A program made the position numbers and the translations under genes. A stretch of 64,000 bases of DNA from an uncultured Eggerthellaceae bacterium (GTDB lineage: Bacteria; Actinomycetota; Coriobacteriia; Coriobacteriales; Eggerthellaceae): positions 14,310-78,309 of the forward strand of contig CAKUFS010000009.1 in assembly GCA_934648845.1 (NCBI GenBank). Reading direction: 5' to 3'. Below the pieces are notes generated by a model, which was not told where the DNA came from, ran no database searches, and worked only from the letters and a program-made list of their open reading frames with translations. Numbering within the stretch: the stretch's first letter is position 1; each line of letters starts with the position of its first letter. Shown here in pieces: positions 1 to 9,600 of this stretch.

Positions 1-54
1 GTCTCTCCATAGTGCCAGGTCAGAAGAGTGTGGCTTTTTCATCTTCTGAAGCTG

Positions 55-81
55 AAAAAGCCCGCGCCACCAGGTGCGGGC
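55..81 (-). terminator. Rho-independent terminator of the LRR surface-protein gene
   Basis: On the minus strand a GC-rich stem (GCCCGC with GCGGGC, extended inward by three pairs including one wobble, loop of four) is followed directly by a run of five T. It lies about 95 nt past the stop codon of the LRR gene. Confidence 0.75.
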
Positions 82-174
82 CTTGCCTTGCCGATGAGGG
101 AATTGGGTTCTCGGCTGCGCCTGCAGCTACCAGAAGCACGCCGAACCGGAACCTACGTCCCGAACCGATGTGCC

Positions 175-846
175 TTAGCGGCTTCTCTTTCGCCATAGCC
201 ATAACCAGGCGACGGTACATGCTGCCACAACAACGATGCCCAGAGCCACCCAAGACCAGGCGAAGCTTGCGCCCTGCTCTTGCTCGGTCGAGCTGTCCAG
301 CAGGGAAACCTGCTCGCTGCCCGACTCAGACGCAGCGTCGGCGGAGTCCGTCGCGTCGCCGCCAGAGTCAGACGCGGCACCGGCACCCGCAGCGTCGGCA
401 CTGCCTGAAGTGGCGAAGCCGTCCGCGTCGACGGTGGCCTCATCGATGCTGGTTGACGAGCCAGAGCCGCCGCCCAAGCCGCTTCCAGTGGAATTACCTT
501 CGCCGATCGATGTACCACCACCAACAACATTGGACTGGTAGTTCACCGTTATGCCGGCAGCAAAGGCCCCTTCTTCCACGGAAGTGATGGTATCCGGCAG
601 GTTTACCTTTTTGACGCTTTCGTTGTGAGCGAACGCACCTGCGGCGATAGTGTTCACGGGAGTGCCAGCAATGCTGGCAGGCACGGTAACTTCGGCGTCC
701 TTGCCGAAGTAGTCGGTGATGGTGATGGACTCATCTGCGATGGTATAGTTCAGCGCACCCTCGGTGTAGATGGTGTCCGCAAACGCCGGAACCGCCACAG
801 CCAGCGCCATGAGCAGCGACAACAGCACGGGGATGAGTTTTTTCAT
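175..846 (-). CDS. Secreted, membrane-anchored LRR_5 (BspA-like) surface protein
   Basis: A 223-residue protein probably displayed on the outer face of the membrane. Residues 1-23 form a signal peptide (MKKLIPVLLS... ending AFA before DTIY). Residues about 50-95 hold one BspA/LRR_5-type unit (VPASIAGTPVNTIAAGAFA, then LPDTITSVEEGAFA). A Gly/Ser/Ala/Asp-rich stalk follows, then a C-terminal membrane segment (about 195-217) ending in WRKRSR. There is no LPXTG motif, so it seems anchored by the membrane helix. The start is set by GGGAG seven bases before ATG. It is the last gene of a minus-strand set after the giant repeat protein and the 36-residue peptide, with a terminator behind it. LRR_5 proteins often have many units; this one has about one, so it may be a reduced copy. 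Binding partner unknown. Confidence 0.75.
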   Translation of the reverse strand: MKKLIPVLLSLLMALAVAVPAFADTIYTEGALNYTIADESITITDYFGKDAEVTVPASIAGTPVNTIAAGAFAHNESVKKVNLPDTITSVEEGAFAAGITVNYQSNVVGGGTSIGEGNSTGSGLGGGSGSSTSIDEATVDADGFATSGSADAAGAGAASDSGGDATDSADAASESGSEQVSLLDSSTEQEQGASFAWSWVALGIVVVAACTVAWLWLWRKRSR

Positions 847-869
847 AAGTCGCTCCCTTGATTTAAGCG

Positions 870-901
870 CAGGGGCGTAGCCCGTGCGGGCTACGCCCCT
901 G
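870..901. terminator. Perfect 14-bp hairpin between the peptide gene and the LRR gene
   Basis: A perfect inverted repeat (CAGGGGCGTAGCCC, loop GTGC, then the complement). The T-run (TTTT at 902-905) is on the plus-strand side, while the flanking genes run on the minus strand. It may act as a processing or attenuation hairpin in the leader of the LRR gene, or as a terminator against plus-strand transcription. Confidence 0.5.
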
Positions 902-933
902 TTTTAGGTTAGGGTTGGAGATGAGCGGGCAAT

Positions 934-1044
934 TTAATCGTCGCCGCCAACAGTGCCAGAATCAATTTCGCCACTGGCGAGGACGTCTTCGTCGGCGATC
1001 AGAATGACCAACATCTCTGGAGATTCATACTGCTTCTTATCCAT
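934..1044 (-). CDS. 36-residue peptide with a YESPEM N-terminal motif
   Basis: A short reading frame on the minus strand, ATG at 1044 and TAA at 934, preceded by a strong Shine-Dalgarno (AAAGGAGG, about 8 nt upstream). It begins 23 nt after the stop of the giant repeat-protein gene, so the two are probably co-transcribed. The peptide starts MDKKQYESPEM, has a hydrophobic middle (LVILIADEDVLASG) and ends in acidic/glycine residues (TVGGDD). I recall similar short peptides with a YE.P.. N-terminus and an EDV..(A/T)SG core in gut Firmicutes and Actinobacteria, without a known function. The Y..P pattern also resembles leader peptides of lasso-type RiPPs, but no maturase gene is present in this window. 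Function not assigned. Confidence 0.6.
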   Translation of the reverse strand: MDKKQYESPEMLVILIADEDVLASGEIDSGTVGGDD

Positions 1045-1067
1045 AAGTTTTTGCCTCCTTTACTTGG

Positions 1068-4000
1068 TTACTTGGTCAGGCTGTCGTAGCTGCCAGACGC
1101 AATCGTATCTGTATAAATATACAGGAGTTCACCCGCATCGCTCTTAAGAATCATGTAGCCGCGGCCGTAGAAGGTCCGGTCATTGTACTTGGTGGTAATG
1201 TCAAGGCGCGTCACACCGTTTAATTCCAGGCTGTTGCCGATGTAGGCATTTACGCCGGTCGGCAGCTTGCCGTTGCTATCAAACTGCATGTACGTCGCTG
1301 CGCCATCCTCACCGCAGGCAGCATCTCTACTCCACAGGATACCCTGCTTCACAACCTGGTAGTCCTCAGGTACAGCGCGCGTTGCCATGAATGTGACCAC
1401 ATAACCCTCATTCGCTTTGGCGGCACTAACCTCACTGATGGAAATGACAGGTTTGGCTTCGGAGACCTCGTCGCTGTAAATAGCCTTCACGGTCATGTTG
1501 CCGCTGGGAGCCAGTTTCAGCGTTTTAGTGTAACCCAGAACGTTGCCGTCGTTGTCCGTCCAACAGGAGAAGGTCTTGCCCTCAATGTCCTTGGCTGTCA
1601 CATTGACAAGCTGGCCGACCTTGGCATTCACGACCTCACTGTCGGCGCCGTCGGGATAGACCACCGTCACCTTGCAGTCAATGCTGGGCTCCGTATAAAG
1701 CGCGCGCACCTGAATGATACCGTTGTTGTTGGCCATGGCCTCATGAATCTCAGCCTCCGTCATAGACCAACCAGTGAAGGTGCAGCCCATCTTAATGGGA
1801 GGCACGGGGAACTGGATGGTTCCGGAGGTGGTGTAGGCTTTGGAGCTGATGATCTGGTCGCTGTGGGAAATGAACACCACGGTTGCCTGATTCTGCCGCG
1901 CCTTGCCGTACACAGCCTTCAGGGCCGTCTCGCTGCCCATAGTGAAGGTGTAGCTTTTATTGGTGGAAACTACCTTGTTGGATGCGTTGACCCAGTACAG
2001 GAAGTTCTCCGTACCGGTGAAGTTCACCGTCACAGATGCACCGATGGCGTACTGCTCGTACAGGTAGGAATCCTGCACTGCGCCACCGTTGACCGTGAAC
2101 TCGGAAGCCGTAACGGTCAGCCAGAACTTGCCGCCGCTGACGGGCTCGTAGACCGCGATCATGGTGCAGTTGTCGGTGGGCTTGACCGTGCAGGTCAGGT
2201 CAGTGCTGTACGGCGTGCCGGCGTACTCGTTGACGAACCAGCCCACGAAGTTGTAGCCGCTAATGGTGGACGCCGTAACCGTGGTGCCCTCTGCGTAGGT
2301 GACATCGCTGCCGCCGCCAGACACATTGGCCACAGGGCTGCCGCTGGTAGTGGTGCGGGACGTCACCTGAACAGTGAACTTACCCACCGCCACGCCGTAT
2401 GTGCTATCGGCGTTAGTGACGGGAACGTAACCGGCAGCGCAATGCTCGGCAGGGACAGCGGCCGTGAAGGTACCGCCAGAAACCGCGATAGAGGCATTCA
2501 CCTTAACCGCAGCATCGGTCACCGTCCAATTAGTGACATCGAGCTTACCGCCTTCAATCTTCAGGGTTGAAGGATTAGGGCTCGTGACGTCCATATAAAT
2601 CCTGCCGGTGAATTGAGCGTTACCGCCAATAACGGTTTCGCCAACTGAACCCACCTCGGTCCAAGAATCTGTCCAAATGATACCCGTCAGGTTGCCGCCC
2701 AGAATCTGAGCCTTGTTCCAGTTTTGAACAACAGACTGCGTGCTGGTCAGCGTGCCGCCGTTAATGGTGAGTTCACCATTGGTGTCGTTCTTAACGGCAA
2801 TGAAGTTCTGCTGCTCGAACGTGCCACCGTTGATGGTGAGCGACGATACGTTATCCACGCCGCCATTGCGAATCAGAGAAGAGCCCTTAGCGCCAGAATT
2901 GTTAAAGACGTTCGCCTGGTCAATGACCATCGTGCCATTGTTGTCAATGACGTAATAGCTGGTCTCGCCTGCGACGCCCTGGTCATCACGCTTGATGGTG
3001 CCAGTCTTGCCAGCACTCGTATCGGTGATGGTCACGTTGCCCTTGTTCAGGATGGCCGCTTTCGCGGTGCCCGTGCCACCGTCAAGGGTGTAACCGTTCA
3101 GGTCAAGCGTAATTTGCTTGTTCTCAGCGATGGTGATGTTTTCCGTGGTGTCGTTCAGCAGCTGGACAATATCGCCCGCCTGTGCTGCGTCGATGGCAGC
3201 CTGCAGGCTGGCATATGCCTTCGCGCCGATCTGCGCCACGCCGGCAACCACGCCGTACGTACCGTCGCCGTTGTTGGTAGGAGCGTAACCAGGAACCAAG
3301 TAGCTGGTGCCTTCGCCCTCGGGGGAGGCGCTGGGGTCGAAGCCGAAGAACGTACCGCCGCTGATGGCGACATTCGCACTGCCGTCCACATATGCTTTGT
3401 CGATGCAGTTGAACAGATACTTGCTGCTGCCGTCCCACTTCTGGTGCAGGTCGAAGGAGCCGCCCTTGACGGACAAGGTGCCCTCCTGCACCTGAACCAC
3501 GCTGACGTTACCGTAGAAGGTGCCGTTTTCGATGGTCAGGTCGCCCTTCACCACGTTGATGGTGTAGCAGTCGTTCTCCTTGGCATCTATGGTGCCGTCG
3601 CCAGTGATGGTCACCTTGGCGCCATTTGTGATGGACAGGATGGCGTTGGTATTATCGCCCCAGATGTCTTGCGTGTTCTTGATGGTCTTGCCGCTCAGAT
3701 CCAGCGTGATGCTCTTGTCGATGGTCAGCTGGCTATTCTGCTCGACATCCGTCAGTAAGGTAATGGTCTTGCCCTTTGTAGCCCAATGAATCGCGTCGGC
3801 CAGCGTCTCGTACTTCTTGCTGCCGATTTGGGCAACATAGTGGCCTTCCTTGACGCCGTAGGTGCCATCCGCGTTCTTAGTGGGAATGAAGCCATCGGCG
3901 CAGAAGCCTTCGGAAATGCCCTTATTAAACGTACCGCCGGAAACCTCGAAGTTGTCAGAAGTGCCCTTGCCGACACCGCGGAAAATACCCTCCCCAGACA

Positions 4001-7000
4001 TCTTGTTGACGAAGTGGCCGCCGGTAACCCGCGTGATAGCGGTATGGCCTTCCACAACACCAGTCGCGATAACCTGCGGGTGGTTCCACCGTCCTGTGGT
4101 TGTCAGACTCTGGATAAACTCGCCACCAGTAATCGTCGTGTTGCCGTAGGCGAAAACAACGCCCGTATAACCATTCGTTGCATAGCTCAGCTCGAACTTG
4201 CCACCGTTAATGTTAAGAGTTGAGTCTTCCTCGCTCTTCACAACGTCCAGACCACCCGAATACGAGCCGCTCTCGATGGTCAGGGTGCCCCAGTTGTCAA
4301 TCATGGAGGAGCCAGTGTTGCCCGCCGTAGCGGTCACATCCGCCAGCGTCAGGTTGGCATTGCTGCCCTTCGTGACCTCAATGTTGTAGTAGCCGGTGCC
4401 GCCCACAACATTACCGTTCTTCACGGTAACGGTGCCGCTCTGCACAGAGATCGTGGCATTACCGGCGTTGGTGTTGGTCAGGGTCTTGCCGCCCAGATCG
4501 AGGGTGATGCTCTTGCTGATGGCCACATCTTCGGTCGCATCCGTCAGCAGCGTAACGGTCTCGCCGTCCTGCGCCGCGTCGATGGCCTCGGTCAGAGACT
4601 GGTACTTGGAATCGCCAACGGAGGCGACAGCCTTGACCGTCTTCAGGACGATCTTGTCCTGCTCCGCATCGGTGGCCTTCCACTTGAGCGCGTCAGTCAG
4701 CTCGATCTGCTCGCCGTTCGTATTCGTCACGGTAGAGCCAAGGGGCAGAGACGTCTCCCCTTTGGGAATGGTGTACAGCGCGGCAGTGTTGTCGCTCTTG
4801 GTGTTGTTGTCCGCCACGAGGTCAAACGCATTTGTCTTCGTGTGCGCGCCAAGATACAAGCCGACATTCTTGATCGCCGTATCGCCGTCCTGCGCGCTGA
4901 TGTCGAAGCTATTGTTGGTGACGGTGACCGTGCTCCTGATATCCCACTGGGAAATGTACTCGAACTTCACGGGGCGGGTGCTGGTAACGGTATTGCCGGT
5001 GAAGTTGATCTTGGTCAGGGACTGGAAGTTGTCGCCCTGACCCTTGTTGTCGCCCGCGGTCCAGTTGCCGTAGGCAGGCCGGATCCACGTGGGGTTGGAG
5101 TTGTTGGCGCTGGTGGTATTGGTATAATTCGTAAATGTGCAGCCGTTGAACGTCAGCGTCTGAGCCGCGATAGCGCCCACGATGATGCCGTTAAACGTGC
5201 AGCCGTCGAACTTCAGCTCGCCCAACTGACTCCACGGGGAGGTATACAGCTGGTAGTCGAAGCTCATGACGTTGTTGAAGGCAATGCCCTTGAACGTCAC
5301 ATTGGTGTAGGCGGGCACCGCCAGCAGCAGGGAAGTACCGATGTTGTCGATGTTGGTGTAGCCGGTAGCACCGCTGGTGATACTGCCATTGACAAACACA
5401 ATGTTCTTGCCATTGGCGCCATCGTTCTTCTCATTCAGGTAGCCGTTCTCGCCGTAGGCGTTGAGCTTGGAATGATCGGGGTTCTGGCCCGGGGTATCAT
5501 TGCGCTCGCCGTTGCCCAGTACGCCGTTCTTGTCGTAGGTATAGTCACCCACCGTGACGTACATGGTTCCGCCCAATGCTTCCTGTGCGGCGACGTACTC
5601 TGCGCGGGTCATATCACCCAGCTCAGCCAGCGTGTAGGGGCGAGCCTCAGTGCCACGCGTTTCTTCCTTCACGTCGTAGGTGCCATCTTCGTTCTTGACA
5701 GGCGCATAGCCTTTAGCGCACAAATCGGAAGCAACCGCGGCCGAGAACGTACCGCCAGAAACAGCGACCGTCTTAGCAGAGTTGTCGAAAGCCGACTCCT
5801 GCTTCGTCGAAGAATCCCAGGTGTAGGCCTTGATGGCCGCGTTATCGCCCTTCGCCTTGAAGGTGCCGCCGGTAATGGCGATTTGGCCAAGACCCTTGTA
5901 GCCGGGACGGTTGACGATAGAAATTGCCGCGCCATCCTGAATAGCGCCGTCGCCCTCGAGCTTCTCAACCGGGTCGCCCGACACGGTGATCGCGCTACCA
6001 GCAGTAACGTTCAGGTTGCCCGAGCACACCTGCGCGCCCATCGTCTTCGCGTTAATCGTGGAGTTATCGATGGTCAGCGTTCCGCTGCTGGGGAAGTAAA
6101 TGCCGAAGCCGTTGGGAACGTTGAGCGTGCTGTTCTTCAGAACAACGGTGTCGTTCGTGTTGTTGCCGTTCGTTTCGATGCCGCTCGTGGCGGTGGTAGT
6201 TGCCTCAACGCCCTCGAACGTAAGGGCGGAGTTGTCGTACGTGATGGTGCCACCCATGGCGGACGGAATTAGGCCAACGAGCTGGGAGCTCACAATCTTG
6301 CCGTTCTTTACCGTAAGCGATGCGTTGGGGTAATTGATCTCAAACGCTGCGGAATTCGCGTCAGTTCCCGTGCACGTCCAGGTGTGGCCGTTCAGGTCAA
6401 CCACGCGAGCCTCGGTTCCAGAGTTGAACGTGCCACCTGTGGTGTAGTCGCGCAGCAAAGTGATGGCTTTGCCGGTTTTGGTTTGAGCATCGAACGCTTC
6501 GTCCATGGTGTAGTAGCTGGTTTCGCCAACCTGAGCAAGGTAAGCCTTTTCTACACCGTACATGCCATCGGCATTCTTAGTTGCTGCGAAGTTTTCAACC
6601 ACATAGCGAGACGGATCGGTGCTGAACGTACCACCCGTGACCTCGACCGTCGCCTTTGTGGGGTCGTTGGAAGTGGTACCCGTGCTGTAGTCAACCGTGT
6701 TCAGCGTGCCATTGACGGTGCCGCCCGTGATGGACACCTTCGCCGGTTCGCCCTCGACGCCGTCGTAAGTCACTGACTCAACGTTACCGTTGACGGTGCC
6801 GCCGCTGATCTCGAGACTAGAGCCGCTTCCGTTGTAGGTCCATGTCGAAACGTTGCCGTTGATGACTGGTCTGCTCGCGCCGTGGTCGCCATCCTTGATA
6901 TAGGTTGTCTTCCAGTTTTGAATCGTATAGCTATTCGCGGAATTGATGGTACCGCCTGCGACCGAAAGAATGCCGGAATCGCACTTTAGGACGATGAAGT

Positions 7001-8855
7001 TGTTCTGCGTGAACGTACCGCCGGTGATAGTCATTTTCGGCAATCCAGGCTTGCTATCGTCGCCAACGCGGACAAGGGATGCACCCTTCGTTCCACCAGC
7101 GCCGCTGTCGTTCTTAACGGTTCCGCCCTGGAAGAACAACCAGCCGCTCTTGCCACCCTGAACGTCAATGACGTAATGGGACGAAATGCCAGAGTTCTCT
7201 GCGGTGTCCTCACGCATGATGGTGCCCGTTTGGGCTTCGCTGGAGTCCTTGACGTTGACCCAGCTCGTAACCGTCAGTGCCGGCTTACGCTCGCCCGTGC
7301 TGCCATTAAGGGTGTGACCGTTCAGGTCGAGCGTGACATGGGACGTGGAGATTGTGACGTTCTCTTTCGTATCGGCCAGCAACTTCACCGTTGCATTGCG
7401 CGATGCTGCGTCGATAGCTTTCTGCAGGCTGGGGTAGCTCACGCCGTTTACTTCCGCAACCCCCGCGGGAGCAGGCGTAACAATGGACCCGATGGATGCG
7501 CCGTCAAGGCCCTTTTCGGGCGTGGTCGCAACTTCGCCCTTGAGCGATGCGTCCGCTACCGTTGTGCCTTCGCCGTAATAACCGGGCTTCTGAGCCTGAA
7601 CGTCAGCTGCGGTTTTCGTAACGGTGAGCGTAACTTCGTTCGACTCTTTGCCCGTACGGCCATCGCCGATAAGGATGTCGCCGTTCACGCCCGCCGTGCC
7701 CGCGAACGAGCAACCGTCGATCGTTACCTTCAGGGCGCCCGCCGCAGAGTTGACGAAGCGCGCAGGAGCCGCAAATGCAGCCCAGTCACCAGTGGTTCCG
7801 CAGTTCGTAAACTTGGAGCCCGCAACCGTCACCGTTTGCGTACCGGTTGCCTTGTGATTGAAGTTGACCGGCACGGTGCTGTCCGTAAAGGAGCAGTTGT
7901 TGATTGCAACTGCGCCATCGGCGTTCGAGTACACTGCGGTTGCGCCCGTGATGAAATCGCAATCCGTCAACGTAAAGTTATTCACGCCGGACGTGCCGCT
8001 GATGTAAACGCGCTGGACATTGGTAGCGCCAAGGGGCTTGCCATCGCAGTTCGTCAAGTTGACGTTCACTGTAGCGTCCGTATTGCGCTGACCCCAAACG
8101 CCCAGGTTGGCAACATCGTAGGCACTGATCGTAATCGTCTTGCCTGCGAGCTCGGTCACGGCGTCCTTAGTCTGCTTGCCCGTACTGCGATCGTATTGGT
8201 ACGTATCAACCTCAAGGTCGCATTCGCCACCAGAAACGTAAGCGCCGTTACCATAAATGGTAATGCTGTCCGCTACGTGACCGTGCGTCATGGTACCCAG
8301 GTCAGAACCAGGACGGCACACGATGGTGATGTCGCCAGCATTGGCCTGATAAGCTGCGGTAAGGGCATCGGTCAGCTTAGCAACGTAGCCGCTCGCCTTA
8401 CCCGCCTTATAATATACCGGCTTTGCCACATCCCACGCGCTCTCATCAAGCAGCTTCAACGTGCGATTGCTGCTGTTCAACGCTGCAAAGGCGTCTTCGA
8501 GCGTGGTGTAGGTCTTTTCACCGACCTGCGCAACTTCTGCAGGCGCTGCTTCTTCGCCGGACGCTTCGCCAGCTGCTGCTACAGGTGCTGCTGCAGGTGC
8601 AGCCGCTTCACCAGTTGCAGCTTCGCCGGTTGCAGCTTCACCCGCGGTTTCGGACTGCGCGGCAAGCGTATTGCCCGAGCTTGCGCCCGTGCCAGAGGCT
8701 TCTGCCTGATCAGCGGGCTGAGCCTGCTCGACCGCGGTGGAAGCACCCAATGCTGTGCCGTCATCGGCCGCGAACGCTGCAGTAGGCACCATCATGGGGC
8801 ACATGGCAACGCTCAGCAAAACCGAGATGACTTTGTTTGCATTACTTGCTTTCAT
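1068..8855 (-). CDS. Giant secreted repeat protein (2595 residues)
   Basis: An exported surface protein. Residues 1-30 are a signal peptide (ending AAFAADDG), followed by an Ala/Glu/Gly-rich stretch to about residue 105. The body has six modules opening with a motif of the form (A/V)xxxGxxxYxTLxxAxxA and then xLLxD (near residues 105, 464, 770, 1409, 1671 and 1873). They are followed by Thr/Gly/Asn-rich beta-strand repeats such as ITLDLNGYTL and ITGGTF, as expected for a right-handed beta-helix, and usually closed by a spacer like GYxPxxNxDGTYGV. A larger variant module lies near 1070-1400. From about residue 2130 come InlB-B-repeat-like units (GYNFVGWF, FTGWSM, FSCWTDN). The end (about 2475-2595) is a non-repeat domain. 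No LPXTG, SLH or CWB2 anchor is visible, so how it stays at the cell is unclear. The start has GGAAG about 10 nt before ATG. Likely adhesin or structural; ligand unknown. Confidence 0.85.
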   Translation of the reverse strand: MKASNANKVISVLLSVAMCPMMVPTAAFAADDGTALGASTAVEQAQPADQAEASGTGASSGNTLAAQSETAGEAATGEAATGEAAAPAAAPVAAAGEASGEEAAPAEVAQVGEKTYTTLEDAFAALNSSNRTLKLLDESAWDVAKPVYYKAGKASGYVAKLTDALTAAYQANAGDITIVCRPGSDLGTMTHGHVADSITIYGNGAYVSGGECDLEVDTYQYDRSTGKQTKDAVTELAGKTITISAYDVANLGVWGQRNTDATVNVNLTNCDGKPLGATNVQRVYISGTSGVNNFTLTDCDFITGATAVYSNADGAVAINNCSFTDSTVPVNFNHKATGTQTVTVAGSKFTNCGTTGDWAAFAAPARFVNSAAGALKVTIDGCSFAGTAGVNGDILIGDGRTGKESNEVTLTVTKTAADVQAQKPGYYGEGTTVADASLKGEVATTPEKGLDGASIGSIVTPAPAGVAEVNGVSYPSLQKAIDAASRNATVKLLADTKENVTISTSHVTLDLNGHTLNGSTGERKPALTVTSWVNVKDSSEAQTGTIMREDTAENSGISSHYVIDVQGGKSGWLFFQGGTVKNDSGAGGTKGASLVRVGDDSKPGLPKMTITGGTFTQNNFIVLKCDSGILSVAGGTINSANSYTIQNWKTTYIKDGDHGASRPVINGNVSTWTYNGSGSSLEISGGTVNGNVESVTYDGVEGEPAKVSITGGTVNGTLNTVDYSTGTTSNDPTKATVEVTGGTFSTDPSRYVVENFAATKNADGMYGVEKAYLAQVGETSYYTMDEAFDAQTKTGKAITLLRDYTTGGTFNSGTEARVVDLNGHTWTCTGTDANSAAFEINYPNASLTVKNGKIVSSQLVGLIPSAMGGTITYDNSALTFEGVEATTTATSGIETNGNNTNDTVVLKNSTLNVPNGFGIYFPSSGTLTIDNSTINAKTMGAQVCSGNLNVTAGSAITVSGDPVEKLEGDGAIQDGAAISIVNRPGYKGLGQIAITGGTFKAKGDNAAIKAYTWDSSTKQESAFDNSAKTVAVSGGTFSAAVASDLCAKGYAPVKNEDGTYDVKEETRGTEARPYTLAELGDMTRAEYVAAQEALGGTMYVTVGDYTYDKNGVLGNGERNDTPGQNPDHSKLNAYGENGYLNEKNDGANGKNIVFVNGSITSGATGYTNIDNIGTSLLLAVPAYTNVTFKGIAFNNVMSFDYQLYTSPWSQLGELKFDGCTFNGIIVGAIAAQTLTFNGCTFTNYTNTTSANNSNPTWIRPAYGNWTAGDNKGQGDNFQSLTKINFTGNTVTSTRPVKFEYISQWDIRSTVTVTNNSFDISAQDGDTAIKNVGLYLGAHTKTNAFDLVADNNTKSDNTAALYTIPKGETSLPLGSTVTNTNGEQIELTDALKWKATDAEQDKIVLKTVKAVASVGDSKYQSLTEAIDAAQDGETVTLLTDATEDVAISKSITLDLGGKTLTNTNAGNATISVQSGTVTVKNGNVVGGTGYYNIEVTKGSNANLTLADVTATAGNTGSSMIDNWGTLTIESGSYSGGLDVVKSEEDSTLNINGGKFELSYATNGYTGVVFAYGNTTITGGEFIQSLTTTGRWNHPQVIATGVVEGHTAITRVTGGHFVNKMSGEGIFRGVGKGTSDNFEVSGGTFNKGISEGFCADGFIPTKNADGTYGVKEGHYVAQIGSKKYETLADAIHWATKGKTITLLTDVEQNSQLTIDKSITLDLSGKTIKNTQDIWGDNTNAILSITNGAKVTITGDGTIDAKENDCYTINVVKGDLTIENGTFYGNVSVVQVQEGTLSVKGGSFDLHQKWDGSSKYLFNCIDKAYVDGSANVAISGGTFFGFDPSASPEGEGTSYLVPGYAPTNNGDGTYGVVAGVAQIGAKAYASLQAAIDAAQAGDIVQLLNDTTENITIAENKQITLDLNGYTLDGGTGTAKAAILNKGNVTITDTSAGKTGTIKRDDQGVAGETSYYVIDNNGTMVIDQANVFNNSGAKGSSLIRNGGVDNVSSLTINGGTFEQQNFIAVKNDTNGELTINGGTLTSTQSVVQNWNKAQILGGNLTGIIWTDSWTEVGSVGETVIGGNAQFTGRIYMDVTSPNPSTLKIEGGKLDVTNWTVTDAAVKVNASIAVSGGTFTAAVPAEHCAAGYVPVTNADSTYGVAVGKFTVQVTSRTTTSGSPVANVSGGGSDVTYAEGTTVTASTISGYNFVGWFVNEYAGTPYSTDLTCTVKPTDNCTMIAVYEPVSGGKFWLTVTASEFTVNGGAVQDSYLYEQYAIGASVTVNFTGTENFLYWVNASNKVVSTNKSYTFTMGSETALKAVYGKARQNQATVVFISHSDQIISSKAYTTSGTIQFPVPPIKMGCTFTGWSMTEAEIHEAMANNNGIIQVRALYTEPSIDCKVTVVYPDGADSEVVNAKVGQLVNVTAKDIEGKTFSCWTDNDGNVLGYTKTLKLAPSGNMTVKAIYSDEVSEAKPVISISEVSAAKANEGYVVTFMATRAVPEDYQVVKQGILWSRDAACGEDGAATYMQFDSNGKLPTGVNAYIGNSLELNGVTRLDITTKYNDRTFYGRGYMILKSDAGELLYIYTDTIASGSYDSLTK

Positions 8856-8990
8856 GTCTTTCGCATCTTCCTTTCTTTTCCTTGTTTCCGATAATTGCTT
8901 TGTATCTCCATTCCCGCCGTTACGGCATTGGCAGGAAACAGTTTGTTTATGGGGGTTACGCGCCTTGACCTGGCTCTATTCACGGAAAAG

Positions 8991-9028
8991 CAGAGGGGCG
9001 CCCTCGCATTTCGGAAGGCACCCCTCTG
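8991..9028 (-). promoter_or_regulatory. Leader hairpin upstream of the giant surface-protein gene
   Basis: An inverted repeat with 12-bp arms (CAGAGGGGCGCC and GGCACCCCTCTG, one mismatch) around a 14-nt loop, 136-173 nt upstream of the start codon. On the minus strand it is followed by CTTTTCC, a weak terminator-like tail, so it could be an attenuator. A transcript reaching the gene from farther upstream would contain it. Confidence 0.4.
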
Positions 9029-9355
9029 TTGATATAACTTGACCCAAGGCGCGATGTGCGGCTGACGGCGCAAATGGCTTCATCTTGCTTCGAAACGGCG
9101 GATTCTCCCGTTTCTGATTCAGCCACAATGCCACCTCAATTCAATAACACTTAAGCAAAAACAATAGGTTCTAATGATAGCAGAACCATCGCATTTTGGG
9201 AGCTGGGCGGGGTCAGAAAATGCGAAATTGTAACTTATTCGGAACATACTCGGAACTATTTCAGAACGGCTATGTCAGGAGCCCCGACGGACCTGCGCCT
9301 TCCGTTCCTCCTTCCTGCTTCCCCTTCCCTTCCCGCACGATTCACCGCCCAACAG

Positions 9356-9600
9356 CCTACCCTGCCCTTCCCCATGCCTGCAATCTAGCGGCCGCTTGGC
9401 GGATCGACCCGCCCCTTCCATCACCTGCTCCTTCGCCATGCCTTGCCCGCTTTTTCACAACCAGCCTGTCGGCCCGGCACTTCCTGCAGCCTACCCTGTC
9501 CTTCCCCGTGCCCACAATCTGACGGCCGCTTAGCAGATCGACTCACCCCTTCCTGCCATCTGCTCCTTCGCCATGCCTTCGACGTTTTTCGCAACCAGCC
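9356..9600. repeat. Imperfect tandem repeat, period about 134 bp
   Basis: Two copies (9356-9466 and 9490-9600) share blocks such as CTACCCTG(C/T)CCTTCCCC, GCGGCCGCTTGGC versus ACGGCCGCTTAGC, CTGCTCCTTCGCCATGCCTT and CACAACCAGCC versus CGCAACCAGCC. A more decayed third copy can be followed to about 9,730. The plus strand is strongly pyrimidine-rich. Confidence 0.6.

Noticed and set aside
934..1044. Complete lasso-peptide or other RiPP pathway around the small peptide
   Set aside because: No B1/B2/C proteins, radical SAM, YcaO or peptidase-ABC genes are in the window; only the Y..P resemblance remains.
1068..8855. Several antisense frames of 200-570 codons opposite the giant surface gene
   Set aside because: They are mirror frames of a repeat-rich gene; composition follows its codons and no start sites or domains are present.
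8980..9126. Minus-strand GTG frame of 48 codons with a GAGG site, ending over the leader hairpin
   Set aside because: The last third is made of the hairpin sequence, composition is not protein-like, and nothing supports translation; kept only as a possible leader peptide.
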